A program made the translations under genes and the position numbers. From Syntrophomonadaceae bacterium (GTDB taxonomy: Bacteria; Bacillota; Dethiobacteria; DTU022; UBA8154): 5,644 nucleotides of DNA. Location of the stretch: the NCBI GenBank assembly GCA_003561325.1, contig PWWY01000225.1:1-5644 (forward strand), given 5' to 3'. Shown here piece by piece: positions 1-5,284 of this stretch. The notes under the pieces are model-generated. The model had not been told where the DNA came from and did no database searches. It worked only from the letters and a program-made list of their open reading frames with translations. Position 1 is the first letter of the stretch. Every line of letters begins with the position of its first letter.

Positions 1-13
1 AAACCACAAGCAT
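1..13 (-). CDS. Start of an unidentified gene running off the left edge (possibly sigH by synteny)
   Basis: GGAGG at 20-16 on the minus strand is followed by an ATG at 13 (only two bases away) and, in the same frame, a GTG at 7 (eight bases away). Spacing favours GTG. Only four codons, ATG CTT GTG GTT, are inside the window, so the product cannot be identified. In many Firmicutes the gene after yacP/rae1 is sigH, encoding a sigma factor, and the separate promoter just upstream fits an independently expressed gene. Identity rests on gene order alone. Confidence 0.45.
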
Positions 14-53
14 CGCCTCCTGGTTGGAATTAGGGAGCCTCTCTTACCTTGAT

Positions 54-82
54 ATTATATCTTATGCCCTGATCGGCGTCAA
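54..82 (-). promoter_or_regulatory. Sigma-A-type promoter for the gene at the left edge
   Basis: On the minus strand TTGACG (82 to 77) and TATAAT (59 to 54) are separated by 17 bases. The promoter starts about 30 bases after the rae1 stop, and the predicted start near 47 gives a leader of roughly 40 bases ending in a GGAGG site. No terminator hairpin with a T-run is seen between rae1 and this promoter, so readthrough from the cysS transcript may also reach the next gene. Confidence 0.75.
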
Positions 83-113
83 GCACTTTAGCGTTTTCAA
101 CCCTTGCAGGCGG

Positions 114-620
114 CTATCTTCTCCGCCAGCTTTCCAGGGTTCGTTTAACGTGTTCCGAAAGGCGTTCATCCAGCACACAGCGTGTGGAAATATCCAGGTA
201 TCCTTGTCGCCTCAAGGATTTTCTCACTTCTTGCAGGCGGGCGCGCAATTCCTGGGCAGGGATCCTGAGACCGCCTTTCCAGAGAACCAATCGCTGCTCC
301 AGGTAATCCGAAGAAGCCACTTCGATATCCTGGCCATGGCTGGCTGCAACCGCTACCAGGCGTTCAATGTAAGCATCAGCCGTTTGTCCCTCTGCGGTAA
401 ACACCACTTCCAATCCTTTGGCTTCTTCCCGCAAAGATCCTTTGCCGCTGGAACGATAGGCGTCGAAAACAATGGTGATGCGATCCCAAACCAAAGGGGT
501 AAATTCCCGTAAGATCTCCACGCACTTTTCCCTGGCTGCTTCCATATCTTCCTGGCGCAAATGAGCGAACTCCGGCCAATTATTAATAATGTTGTAACCA
601 TCAATGACAAGCCAGGACAT
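114..620 (-). CDS. rae1: NYN-domain ribosome-associated endoribonuclease (Rae1/YacP)
   Basis: In Bacillus subtilis, YacP (Rae1) enters the ribosomal A site and cleaves certain mRNAs during translation. The 168-residue product is family length and consists of one NYN (PIN-like) domain. The acidic residues expected for metal binding are visible: D7 in VIDGYNII, D53 in VFDAYR, D82 in QTADAYIERL and D105 in VASSDYLEQ. The C-terminus is helical and very basic (LRARLQEVRKSLRRQ, ending ESWRRR), suited to ribosome or RNA contact. The ATG at 620 has AAGGGGA about five bases upstream and lies 30 bases after the rlmB stop, so it is probably the last gene of the cysS transcript. Position between rlmB and the next gene is as in other Firmicutes. 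Family call is strong; A-site cleavage here is inferred from the B. subtilis protein. Confidence 0.92.
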   Translation of the reverse strand: MSWLVIDGYNIINNWPEFAHLRQEDMEAAREKCVEILREFTPLVWDRITIVFDAYRSSGKGSLREEAKGLEVVFTAEGQTADAYIERLVAVAASHGQDIEVASSDYLEQRLVLWKGGLRIPAQELRARLQEVRKSLRRQGYLDISTRCVLDERLSEHVKRTLESWRRR

Positions 621-650
621 GGATATCCCCTTGATCAGAAAATTCGTGCT

Positions 651-1472
651 TTAGGATTGCTTACTGCGCTGTTTAAAAACCTGGGACATCAGGATTCCAC
701 CCGCAACGGATACATTCAAAGATAAGAGGGGACCCAGCATGGGGATGTGCAGCAGAACGTCACACTTTTCACGGAGCAAGCGGGACAAGCCCTGTCCTTC
801 ACTGCCCAGGACCAGGGCCAACGGTAAGGCAAAATCAACCTGGTCGTAAGGCGTGTTTTCGCCCATCTCGGCACCCATGATCCAGTATCCTTCCTTTTTT
901 AATCGTTCCACCTCACGATGGAGATTGACGGCCCGGGCCACGGGCACATGAGCCAGGGCACCCGCCGAGGCTTTAAAAACAGCAGGTGTTACACCACAGG
1001 CCCGATCGGAAGGAATAATCACGCCCCCCACACCGAAACAGGAAGCCGAGCGCAACAACGAACCAAAGTTGTGGGGGTCTTGAAGATGATCTAAGATCAG
1101 CAAAAAGGGGTGGCTCCCGGGAAGCCCCGAACGATGTGCTAATTCCAGCAATTCTTCTATCTTGAGATAGCGGTATGGCCGGGTTAGAGCGACTACGCCC
1201 TGGTGAATTTGCTCTTCCGCTTTCTGGTCAAGTTCATCTCGGGACACATGTTTCAGCGGGACATTTCGCTCAGAAGCCGCCTGCTTGATCTCCTCAATCA
1301 CACGACCGTGTGCGCTTTCCTGTACGTATACTTTCTGCAATAAGATCTGCGTGCCGCGCAGGGCTTCTAATACGGGCTGTCGCCCCCCGATGATGGTATA
1401 CTCCAGGCCAACCACTTCTTGCTTCTTCTTGCCGCCGGGGGGTTTCTTATGGGTATCTTTGCGTTTATTCAT
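651..1472 (-). CDS. rlmB: 23S rRNA 2'-O-ribose methyltransferase, TrmH/SpoU family (RlmB)
   Basis: RlmB methylates the ribose of a guanosine in the peptidyl-transferase region of 23S rRNA (G2251 in E. coli) using S-adenosylmethionine. The 273-residue product has a lysine-rich N-terminal tail (1-18), then the SpoU substrate-binding domain (about 24-97; IIGGRQPVLEAL to HQGVVAL). The SPOUT knot domain follows with all three motifs: N135 to R141 (HNFGSLLRSASCFGVGG), VLGSEGQGLS (221-230), and IPMLGPLLSLNVSVAGG (243-259) with S251-N253. The ATG at 1472 lies four bases after the thyX stop, with AGAGG about 11 bases upstream. The open frame runs 32 codons further, to 1568, but that part overlies the thyX C-terminus and does not resemble the family. 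The exact target nucleotide is inferred from family and synteny; another TrmH-type target is possible. Confidence 0.94.
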   Translation of the reverse strand: MNKRKDTHKKPPGGKKKQEVVGLEYTIIGGRQPVLEALRGTQILLQKVYVQESAHGRVIEEIKQAASERNVPLKHVSRDELDQKAEEQIHQGVVALTRPYRYLKIEELLELAHRSGLPGSHPFLLILDHLQDPHNFGSLLRSASCFGVGGVIIPSDRACGVTPAVFKASAGALAHVPVARAVNLHREVERLKKEGYWIMGAEMGENTPYDQVDFALPLALVLGSEGQGLSRLLREKCDVLLHIPMLGPLLSLNVSVAGGILMSQVFKQRSKQS

Positions 1473-1476
1473 GATG

Positions 1477-2100
1477 CTAAAAACCTCTGTCGGGCAGAAG
1501 CAATTCTTCCATGGCGCCGAAGCTTTCGGGAGCAGTAGAACGGGCCAGTTTAAAGACGGCCCAGGCATATTCCTGGATCTCTTTCTGGGCGTGCTTGTCT
1601 GTCCGCAGCACTAAAAAATTGATCAACGAACTGCCGTTGACCGTCCAGTAATACCGGGTGTAAAGGCCAACGGGAAGGAGGGAGCGTGCAAGTTCCCTGC
1701 GCATGCGGTGGAGGCCCACCATCTCTTCGTACAGGTCAAAACAACGATCGTTGTGGTTCTTCCAGGCCTCTAACTGTGCCCCTTGCAGCCCCTCGGGGAT
1801 AAAATAATCCCGCTCTGCGGTACAATACCGCAGGGATTCCTCGTTATAGGACCCGATGCGATGCCGGTGCCACTGGCGGGCGACAAAGAGGGGGCACTTC
1901 ACATCAAAGGTAAAAACCATGGCTTCGAAAGGCGTCATGTGTTTGTTTTTCAAAAGGTGCCGCAGCAGTTTGCGGTCGCTTTCCAGCCCTTTCGATTCAC
2001 TCTTCCAGCAGCGGCGGGCATTGCGCACCACCGCATCATCGCCGCCCATCCACTCCACCAGTTCCACGTAGCCGCTGTTTAATACGGGGATCCTGTTCAT
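1477..2100 (-). CDS. thyX: Flavin-dependent thymidylate synthase (ThyX)
   Basis: ThyX makes dTMP from dUMP using methylene-tetrahydrofolate and FAD/NADPH; unlike ThyA it leaves tetrahydrofolate rather than dihydrofolate. The 207-residue protein carries the diagnostic RHRX7S motif: R79-H80-R81, then S89 in RHRIGSYNEESLRY. Other family blocks are GYVELVEWMG (10-19), HMTPFEAMVFTFDVKCPLFVARQW (54-77), and LPVGLYTRYYWTVNGSSLINFLVLRTDKHAQKEI (142-175). Aligned from memory with the Thermotoga enzyme, S89 and R166 match S88 and R174. The Thermotoga S30 and R165 positions are C31 and S157 here, natural variants of uncertain effect. The ATG overlaps the cysS stop as ATGA. The gene occupies the slot that mrnC holds in Bacillus and should be cotranscribed with cysS. 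A ThyA gene elsewhere in the genome cannot be excluded. Confidence 0.96.
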   Translation of the reverse strand: MNRIPVLNSGYVELVEWMGGDDAVVRNARRCWKSESKGLESDRKLLRHLLKNKHMTPFEAMVFTFDVKCPLFVARQWHRHRIGSYNEESLRYCTAERDYFIPEGLQGAQLEAWKNHNDRCFDLYEEMVGLHRMRRELARSLLPVGLYTRYYWTVNGSSLINFLVLRTDKHAQKEIQEYAWAVFKLARSTAPESFGAMEELLLPDRGF

Positions 2101-3524
2101 GCTTCTTTTTTTTCCTCCGCAGCAATTTTCCAGCGCACGCCCTGGGGTGTATCTTCCAGGATGATGCCTCTTTCTCGAAGCTGATCACGAATACCATCAG
2201 CCAAAGCCCAGTTTTTCGCTTTGCGTGCCTCTTCTCTCTGGTCGATCAATTCCTGGATTTCACTTTCCAGGTCGGAATAATTGGCCGTTTCCATGTAGCC
2301 GAAGATCTCATTGGTTTCCCTGAAAAAATCCAAGATGAGTCGAATGACATTGGCTTTTTGACCCGCAGTGCGATTGAGGTACGTGTTTGTCTCCCGGGCC
2401 AGGTCAAAGAGAACGGCCAGGGCTTCCGCCGTGTTGAAATCGTCATCCATGGATTCGATAAACCGCTGCTTTGCCTCTTCCAGTTTGCGCAAAAGGGTTT
2501 GTTCGATCTCATCGGGCTCACCCTCACCCACTTTCTTCATCCGATCCTGCAGGTTAAAGAACGCGGTATTGAGTCTTTCCAGGGCCTTCGAGGCCTGCTG
2601 GATCTGTTCTTCCGAAAAGTTGATGGGGTTGCGGTAGTGAGCCGACAGCATGAAAAACCTCAGCACCATGGGATCCACTTTTTGGCGCAGTTCCCGCACG
2701 GTCCTAAAATTGCCCAGGCTCTTGGACATTTTTTCCTGGTTAATATTCAGGTAACCGGCGTGTACCCAGTATCGGGCAAAAGGCTTGCCCGTGGCTCCTT
2801 CACTCTGTGCAATTTCGTTTTCGTGGTGGGGGAAAATCAAGTCCTGTCCACCCGCATGGATGTCGATGGTTTCTCCCAGATATTCCATGGACATGGCAGA
2901 ACACTCGATATGCCATCCCGGACGGCCTTGGCCCCAGGGGCTCTCCCAGGATGGCTCGCCCGGCTTTTCTTTTTTCCAGAGCGCAAAATCCATGGGATGT
3001 TTTTTGCGGGCATCGATCTCCACCCGGGAACCCAGCTCCAGTTCTTCCAGGTTTTGATGGGACAACTTGCCGTAATCTGGAAATGATTCGACCTGGAAAT
3101 AGACATCCCCGTCCACTTCATAGGCCATGTCTTTCTCCAGCAGCTGCTCGATGATTTTTATGATCTGGGGAATGTATGCGGTGGCCTTGGGTTGGTGGTC
3201 AGCCGGTTGAACGCCAATGGCAGCAGCATCTTCCTCATAAGCCTGGATAAAGCGCTCGGCCAGTTCTGCTACGGTAATGCCGAGCTCAGCTGCCCGGTTG
3301 ATCATCTTGTCATCAATATCGGTATAATTCTGCACATAGGTTACATCATAACCCCGGTATTGCAGATACCGCCGAAACACATCGAACAGAATAAACACAC
3401 GGGCATTTCCAATATGAAAGTAGTCATAGACCGTGGGGCCGCAAGCGTAGAGGCCCACCTTTCCTTCTTGAACAGGGATAAGTAGGTCTTTTTTCCGGGT
3501 AAGGGTATTGTACAGCTTGATCAC
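2097..3524 (-). CDS. cysS: Cysteinyl-tRNA synthetase (CysRS)
   Basis: This cytosolic class I aminoacyl-tRNA synthetase activates cysteine with ATP and loads it onto tRNA-Cys. Its 475 residues are close to the family's usual length of about 460-470. The class I motifs are HIGN (37-40) and KMSKS (265-269). The zinc site that recognises the cysteine thiol is intact: C28 in YACGPTVYD, C208 in HIECSAM, then H233 and E237 in HHENEIAQSE. The C-terminal half has the helical anticodon-stem domain, followed by the small domain with QREEARKAKNWALADGIRDQ. The start is GTG with AGGAGG six bases upstream. The gene stands directly behind a Cys-specific T-box, so expression should rise when tRNA-Cys is uncharged. 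It overlaps thyX by ATGA, indicating translational coupling. gltX and cysE, usual upstream neighbours in Bacillus, are absent here. Confidence 0.98.
   Translation of the reverse strand: MIKLYNTLTRKKDLLIPVQEGKVGLYACGPTVYDYFHIGNARVFILFDVFRRYLQYRGYDVTYVQNYTDIDDKMINRAAELGITVAELAERFIQAYEEDAAAIGVQPADHQPKATAYIPQIIKIIEQLLEKDMAYEVDGDVYFQVESFPDYGKLSHQNLEELELGSRVEIDARKKHPMDFALWKKEKPGEPSWESPWGQGRPGWHIECSAMSMEYLGETIDIHAGGQDLIFPHHENEIAQSEGATGKPFARYWVHAGYLNINQEKMSKSLGNFRTVRELRQKVDPMVLRFFMLSAHYRNPINFSEEQIQQASKALERLNTAFFNLQDRMKKVGEGEPDEIEQTLLRKLEEAKQRFIESMDDDFNTAEALAVLFDLARETNTYLNRTAGQKANVIRLILDFFRETNEIFGYMETANYSDLESEIQELIDQREEARKAKNWALADGIRDQLRERGIILEDTPQGVRWKIAAEEKKEA
2101..2118 (-). promoter_or_regulatory. 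thyX ribosome binding site and A8 run at the end of cysS
   Basis: GGAGG (2118-2114) is followed directly by eight A residues (2113-2106) and then GAAGC before the thyX ATG at 2100. The 13-base spacing is long for a Shine-Dalgarno site, so initiation of thyX probably also relies on ribosomes finishing cysS at the ATGA overlap. In the cysS frame the run reads gaa aaa aaa gaa, which contains an A-AAA-AAA heptamer. Confidence 0.55.
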
Positions 3525-3530
3525 TTTTCT

Positions 3531-3536
3531 CCTCCT
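3531..3536 (-). promoter_or_regulatory. Strong ribosome binding site for the GTG start of cysS
   Basis: AGGAGG is followed by six A-rich bases and then the GTG at 3524. The site fixes the non-ATG start, and translation from it gives the family N-terminus MIKLYNTLTRKK. Confidence 0.9.
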
Positions 3537-3598
3537 CTCAGCTAACTGTTCCTTATTAATAACGCCACAACGTTTGATTTAGGTTATCCTGAACAAGT

Positions 3599-3629
3599 AA
3601 AAAACCGCCTCTTGTCGAATACAGAGACG
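3599..3629 (-). terminator. Intrinsic terminator of the T-box leader
   Basis: CGTCTCT (3629-3623) pairs with AGAGGCG (including one G-U pair) around a short loop and is followed by six T residues (3604-3599). The 5' arm can instead pair with the AGGG and CGCG of the T-box core to form the antiterminator, so the two structures exclude each other. It probably also stops transcripts arriving from ispD-ispF, since no other terminator is visible after ispF. Confidence 0.88.
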
Positions 3630-3871
3630 ATTATTACCGCGGTTCCACCCTGCTTGGGGACACATGTCACCCCGCTTGAACCCATAACGCTGGTTGCGTG
3701 CGATCCTAACAGGAAAGGCTTCGTGATCCTGCTCAGATCGAAGCTCCAGGGTGCACTTCCACCCGGCCGCATATACTGAGAACTCCTTCCAGCCGATGGG
3801 AGTTCCTCTCTGTCAGGCTGGCCCGGTATACTCTTCCCCTTCTTCGCCGTTGCCCTATCCATTTATTATAT
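3599..3871 (-). promoter_or_regulatory. T-box riboswitch, tRNA-Cys specific, upstream of cysS
   Basis: This leader senses uncharged tRNA and lets transcription continue when the cognate tRNA is not aminoacylated. Stem I has the distal AGAGAG element (3811-3806). After it a perfect 7-bp helix, GAACTCC (3805-3799) with GGAGTTC (3786-3780), encloses the loop containing GGCTG. The specifier loop is flanked by AGGG/CCCT (3840-3837 with 3751-3748) and by a nine-position helix with one G-G mismatch (3828-3820 with 3768-3760). Its 3' side reads GAAGTGCA, giving the specifier TGC (3755-3753), a Cys codon. A GCTTCG/CGAAGC hairpin and a GGGG/CCCC hairpin (3673-3656) follow. The T-box core AGGGTGGAACCGCG is at 3651-3638, and its TGGA (3647-3644) complements the UCCA end of tRNA-Cys, whose discriminator base is U73. 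Codon and discriminator therefore agree independently. The switch controls cysS and probably thyX, rlmB and rae1. Confidence 0.96.
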
Positions 3872-3876
3872 AAATC

Positions 3877-3905
3877 ATTATAGACCTGGCTGCCCCACCT
3901 GTCAA
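3877..3905 (-). promoter_or_regulatory. Consensus sigma-A promoter for the T-box/cysS transcript
   Basis: On the minus strand TTGACA (3905 to 3900) and TATAAT (3882 to 3877) both match consensus and are separated by exactly 17 bases. Transcription should begin near 3870, just before the T-box Stem I. The -35 box is only about 28 bases beyond the ispF stop codon, so the promoter separates the isoprenoid genes from the cysS group. No terminator hairpin is visible between ispF and this promoter. Confidence 0.88.
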
Positions 3906-3933
3906 CATGCTATCGAGTGCAATCATTTATTCT

Positions 3934-4419
3934 TTACTCGCTGGTCTGCTGAATCAGTACAAGGGCATACGCTGCTATGCCTTCGCCACGTCCTGTAAAT
4001 CCGAGGTTTTCGGTCGTCGTTGCTTTTACGGAAACCGCGTCTTTGCCGATTCCCAGCACCCGGGCGATATTCTCGCGCATCCCCTCCAGGTATGGGGACA
4101 AACGGGGTTTTTGCGCCACGACTATGCTGTCAAGGTTGACAACCGTATACCCGCCTTGCTGCAAAAACCCCTTGACTTCTTCCAGCAAAACCAAGCTGGA
4201 AATATCTCGATAGCGATTGTCATCCGGGGGAAAGTGACTTCCTAGATCGCCCAGGGCCGCCGCACCTAACAGGGCATCCATGATGGCATGGAGGAGCACA
4301 TCAGCATCGGAGTGACCCATTAACCCCATGTGATAGGGAACCTGTATGCCACCCAGAATAAGAGAGCGGTTTTTTTGCAAAGGGTGAACATCGTATCCCG
4401 TTCCAACACGTAGATTCAG
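3934..4419 (-). CDS. ispF: 2-C-methyl-D-erythritol 2,4-cyclodiphosphate synthase (IspF), probable CTG start
   Basis: IspF cyclises CDP-ME 2-phosphate to ME-2,4-cyclodiphosphate with release of CMP, and family members are metal-dependent homotrimers. From the CTG at 4419 the protein has 161 residues, the family's normal length, and begins MNLRVGTGYDVH, the standard IspF N-terminus. Metal ligands are visible as D10, H12 and H44. The signature GHSDADVLLHAIMDALLGAA occupies 35-54, and the C-terminal TTTENLGFTGRGEGIAAYA supplies the nucleotide-binding region. The CTG is preferred because AAGGAGG stands eight bases upstream and because longer versions add non-family residues. Alternatives in the same frame are an ATG at 4458 (13 extra residues, weaker GAGGG) and a TTG at 4497 that would overlap ispD. 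With the CTG start the gap from ispD is 56 bases. The family call is certain; the start is an inference. Confidence 0.95.
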   Translation of the reverse strand: MNLRVGTGYDVHPLQKNRSLILGGIQVPYHMGLMGHSDADVLLHAIMDALLGAAALGDLGSHFPPDDNRYRDISSLVLLEEVKGFLQQGGYTVVNLDSIVVAQKPRLSPYLEGMRENIARVLGIGKDAVSVKATTTENLGFTGRGEGIAAYALVLIQQTSE

Positions 4420-4427
4420 GGCAAAAA

Positions 4428-4434
4428 CCTCCTT
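4428..4434 (-). promoter_or_regulatory. Ribosome binding site that decides the ispF start
   Basis: A perfect AAGGAGG lies inside the longer open frame, eight bases before the CTG at 4419. Its strength and spacing are what a start at 4419 needs, and the translation from there matches the conserved IspF N-terminus exactly. Neither the ATG at 4458 nor the TTG at 4497 has a comparable site. Confidence 0.7.
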
Positions 4435-4475
4435 GCCAGACGGCAACGATCCGGCCATGCCGTAACCCTCATCCC

Positions 4476-5252
4476 TCAGCGACAACCCGGCCTCCAACCG
4501 CAGTCAAAATCTTCATCCATTTCATTTTTCGGAAAGGAAATATGCCTTGCTTTAAAAAGAAGCTCGGCCAGCAGTAAATCCTGCGGTGTCGTAAGCTTGA
4601 TATTTTCTTCATCCCCGGCGATGACCTTAACCGGTATGCCCATTTTTTCCAGCAGCACGGCTTCATCGCTGCCCAAAAATTGGCTGCTCCGCGCCTGGTT
4701 ATGAGCATCGAGAAGTAAGGAAAATAAAAAGCACTGGGGTGTTTGCACGGCAACCAGGGCGTTCCTGCTGGGAGTCGATAGGACCAGGCCATCATCACCG
4801 ACGGTCTTGACCGTATCGTTTAGGGGAATGCCACAAATGGCCGCACCAAAATCGAACGCTTCCTGGCAGACTGACCTGATCAGTCCAGGGGTAACCAGGG
4901 GGCGCGCTCCATCGTGGACACAGACATAACCGTTCCCTGGAAAATCCATCTGCTGCAGCCGGGTCAGGCCGATAGAGACAGTATCCTGCCGTTCTTTGCC
5001 GCCAGCGAAAACGAAAAGATCCTTTTCCTGGGGGAAAAAGGGGCTCAGCACCCACTTTCGAAACAGTGCCTCCTCTCCCGGTGTCACCAGCACAAACACA
5101 GGTGAAAACAAGCCCAAGCCCAAAAACGCCTGCAAAGTATGGGCCAGGACTGGTTTTCCCGCGATTAAGATATACTGTTTGTTTCGATTTTTCCCCATGC
5201 GTGAAGCTTGACCGGCAGCGGGAATGAGCAGAGCGGTAGGTTTGGTTTCCAT
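4476..5252 (-). CDS. ispD: 2-C-methyl-D-erythritol 4-phosphate cytidylyltransferase (IspD)
   Basis: This cytosolic enzyme of the MEP isoprenoid pathway joins CTP and MEP to give CDP-ME and pyrophosphate. The 258-residue product has the family's motifs in order: the nucleotide-binding loop AAGQASRMG (12-20) with KNRNKQY (21-27), GGKERQD (84-90), VHDGARP (112-118), NDTVK (145-149), the QTPQ segment (170-173), GSDEAVL (194-200), and NIKLTTPQDLLLAE near the end (217-230). It is longer than typical IspD (about 230 residues) because of an acidic, Cys-containing tail from about residue 236, which is outside the catalytic fold and of unknown meaning. The start is ATG, with only a weak Shine-Dalgarno-like GGTGA seven bases upstream. 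The 32-base gap to the PIN-TRAM gene suggests readthrough from it. ispF follows in the same direction, the usual pairing of these two pathway steps. Confidence 0.96.
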   Translation of the reverse strand: METKPTALLIPAAGQASRMGKNRNKQYILIAGKPVLAHTLQAFLGLGLFSPVFVLVTPGEEALFRKWVLSPFFPQEKDLFVFAGGKERQDTVSIGLTRLQQMDFPGNGYVCVHDGARPLVTPGLIRSVCQEAFDFGAAICGIPLNDTVKTVGDDGLVLSTPSRNALVAVQTPQCFLFSLLLDAHNQARSSQFLGSDEAVLLEKMGIPVKVIAGDEENIKLTTPQDLLLAELLFKARHISFPKNEMDEDFDCGWRPGCR

Positions 5253-5284
5253 TTAGTGATCACCGAAAGTGCAGATAGATAGTA

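Noticed and set aside
16..47. Hairpin masking the left-edge ribosome binding site (CTCC with GGAG)
   Set aside because: Only four or five pairs with a bulge in a short leader; too weak to claim regulation without comparative support.
24..512. Plus-strand open frame of 162 codons
   Set aside because: Antisense to rae1/yacP and to the left-edge promoter; its translation has no domain character.
1473..1568. Upstream extension of rlmB (32 extra codons)
   Set aside because: This part overlies the C-terminal coding region of thyX in another frame and does not look like an RlmB N-terminus; the ATG at 1472 just after the thyX stop fits better.
2358..3086. Plus-strand open frame of 242 codons
   Set aside because: It is antisense to cysS, whose protein has all class I synthetase motifs; the plus-strand translation has no recognisable domain and no convincing ribosome binding site.
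3584..3862. Minus-strand open frame of 92 codons between ispF and cysS
   Set aside because: It lies wholly inside the T-box leader, has no family resemblance, and runs through Stem I, the T-box core and the terminator; the RNA structure explains the sequence.
4420..4497. Possible IspD-IspF bifunctional fusion or frameshift
   Set aside because: IspD ends at its own TGA (4478-4476) after a full catalytic domain, and IspF has its own strong ribosome binding site and complete N-terminus; the overlap arises only if the TTG at 4497 is used.
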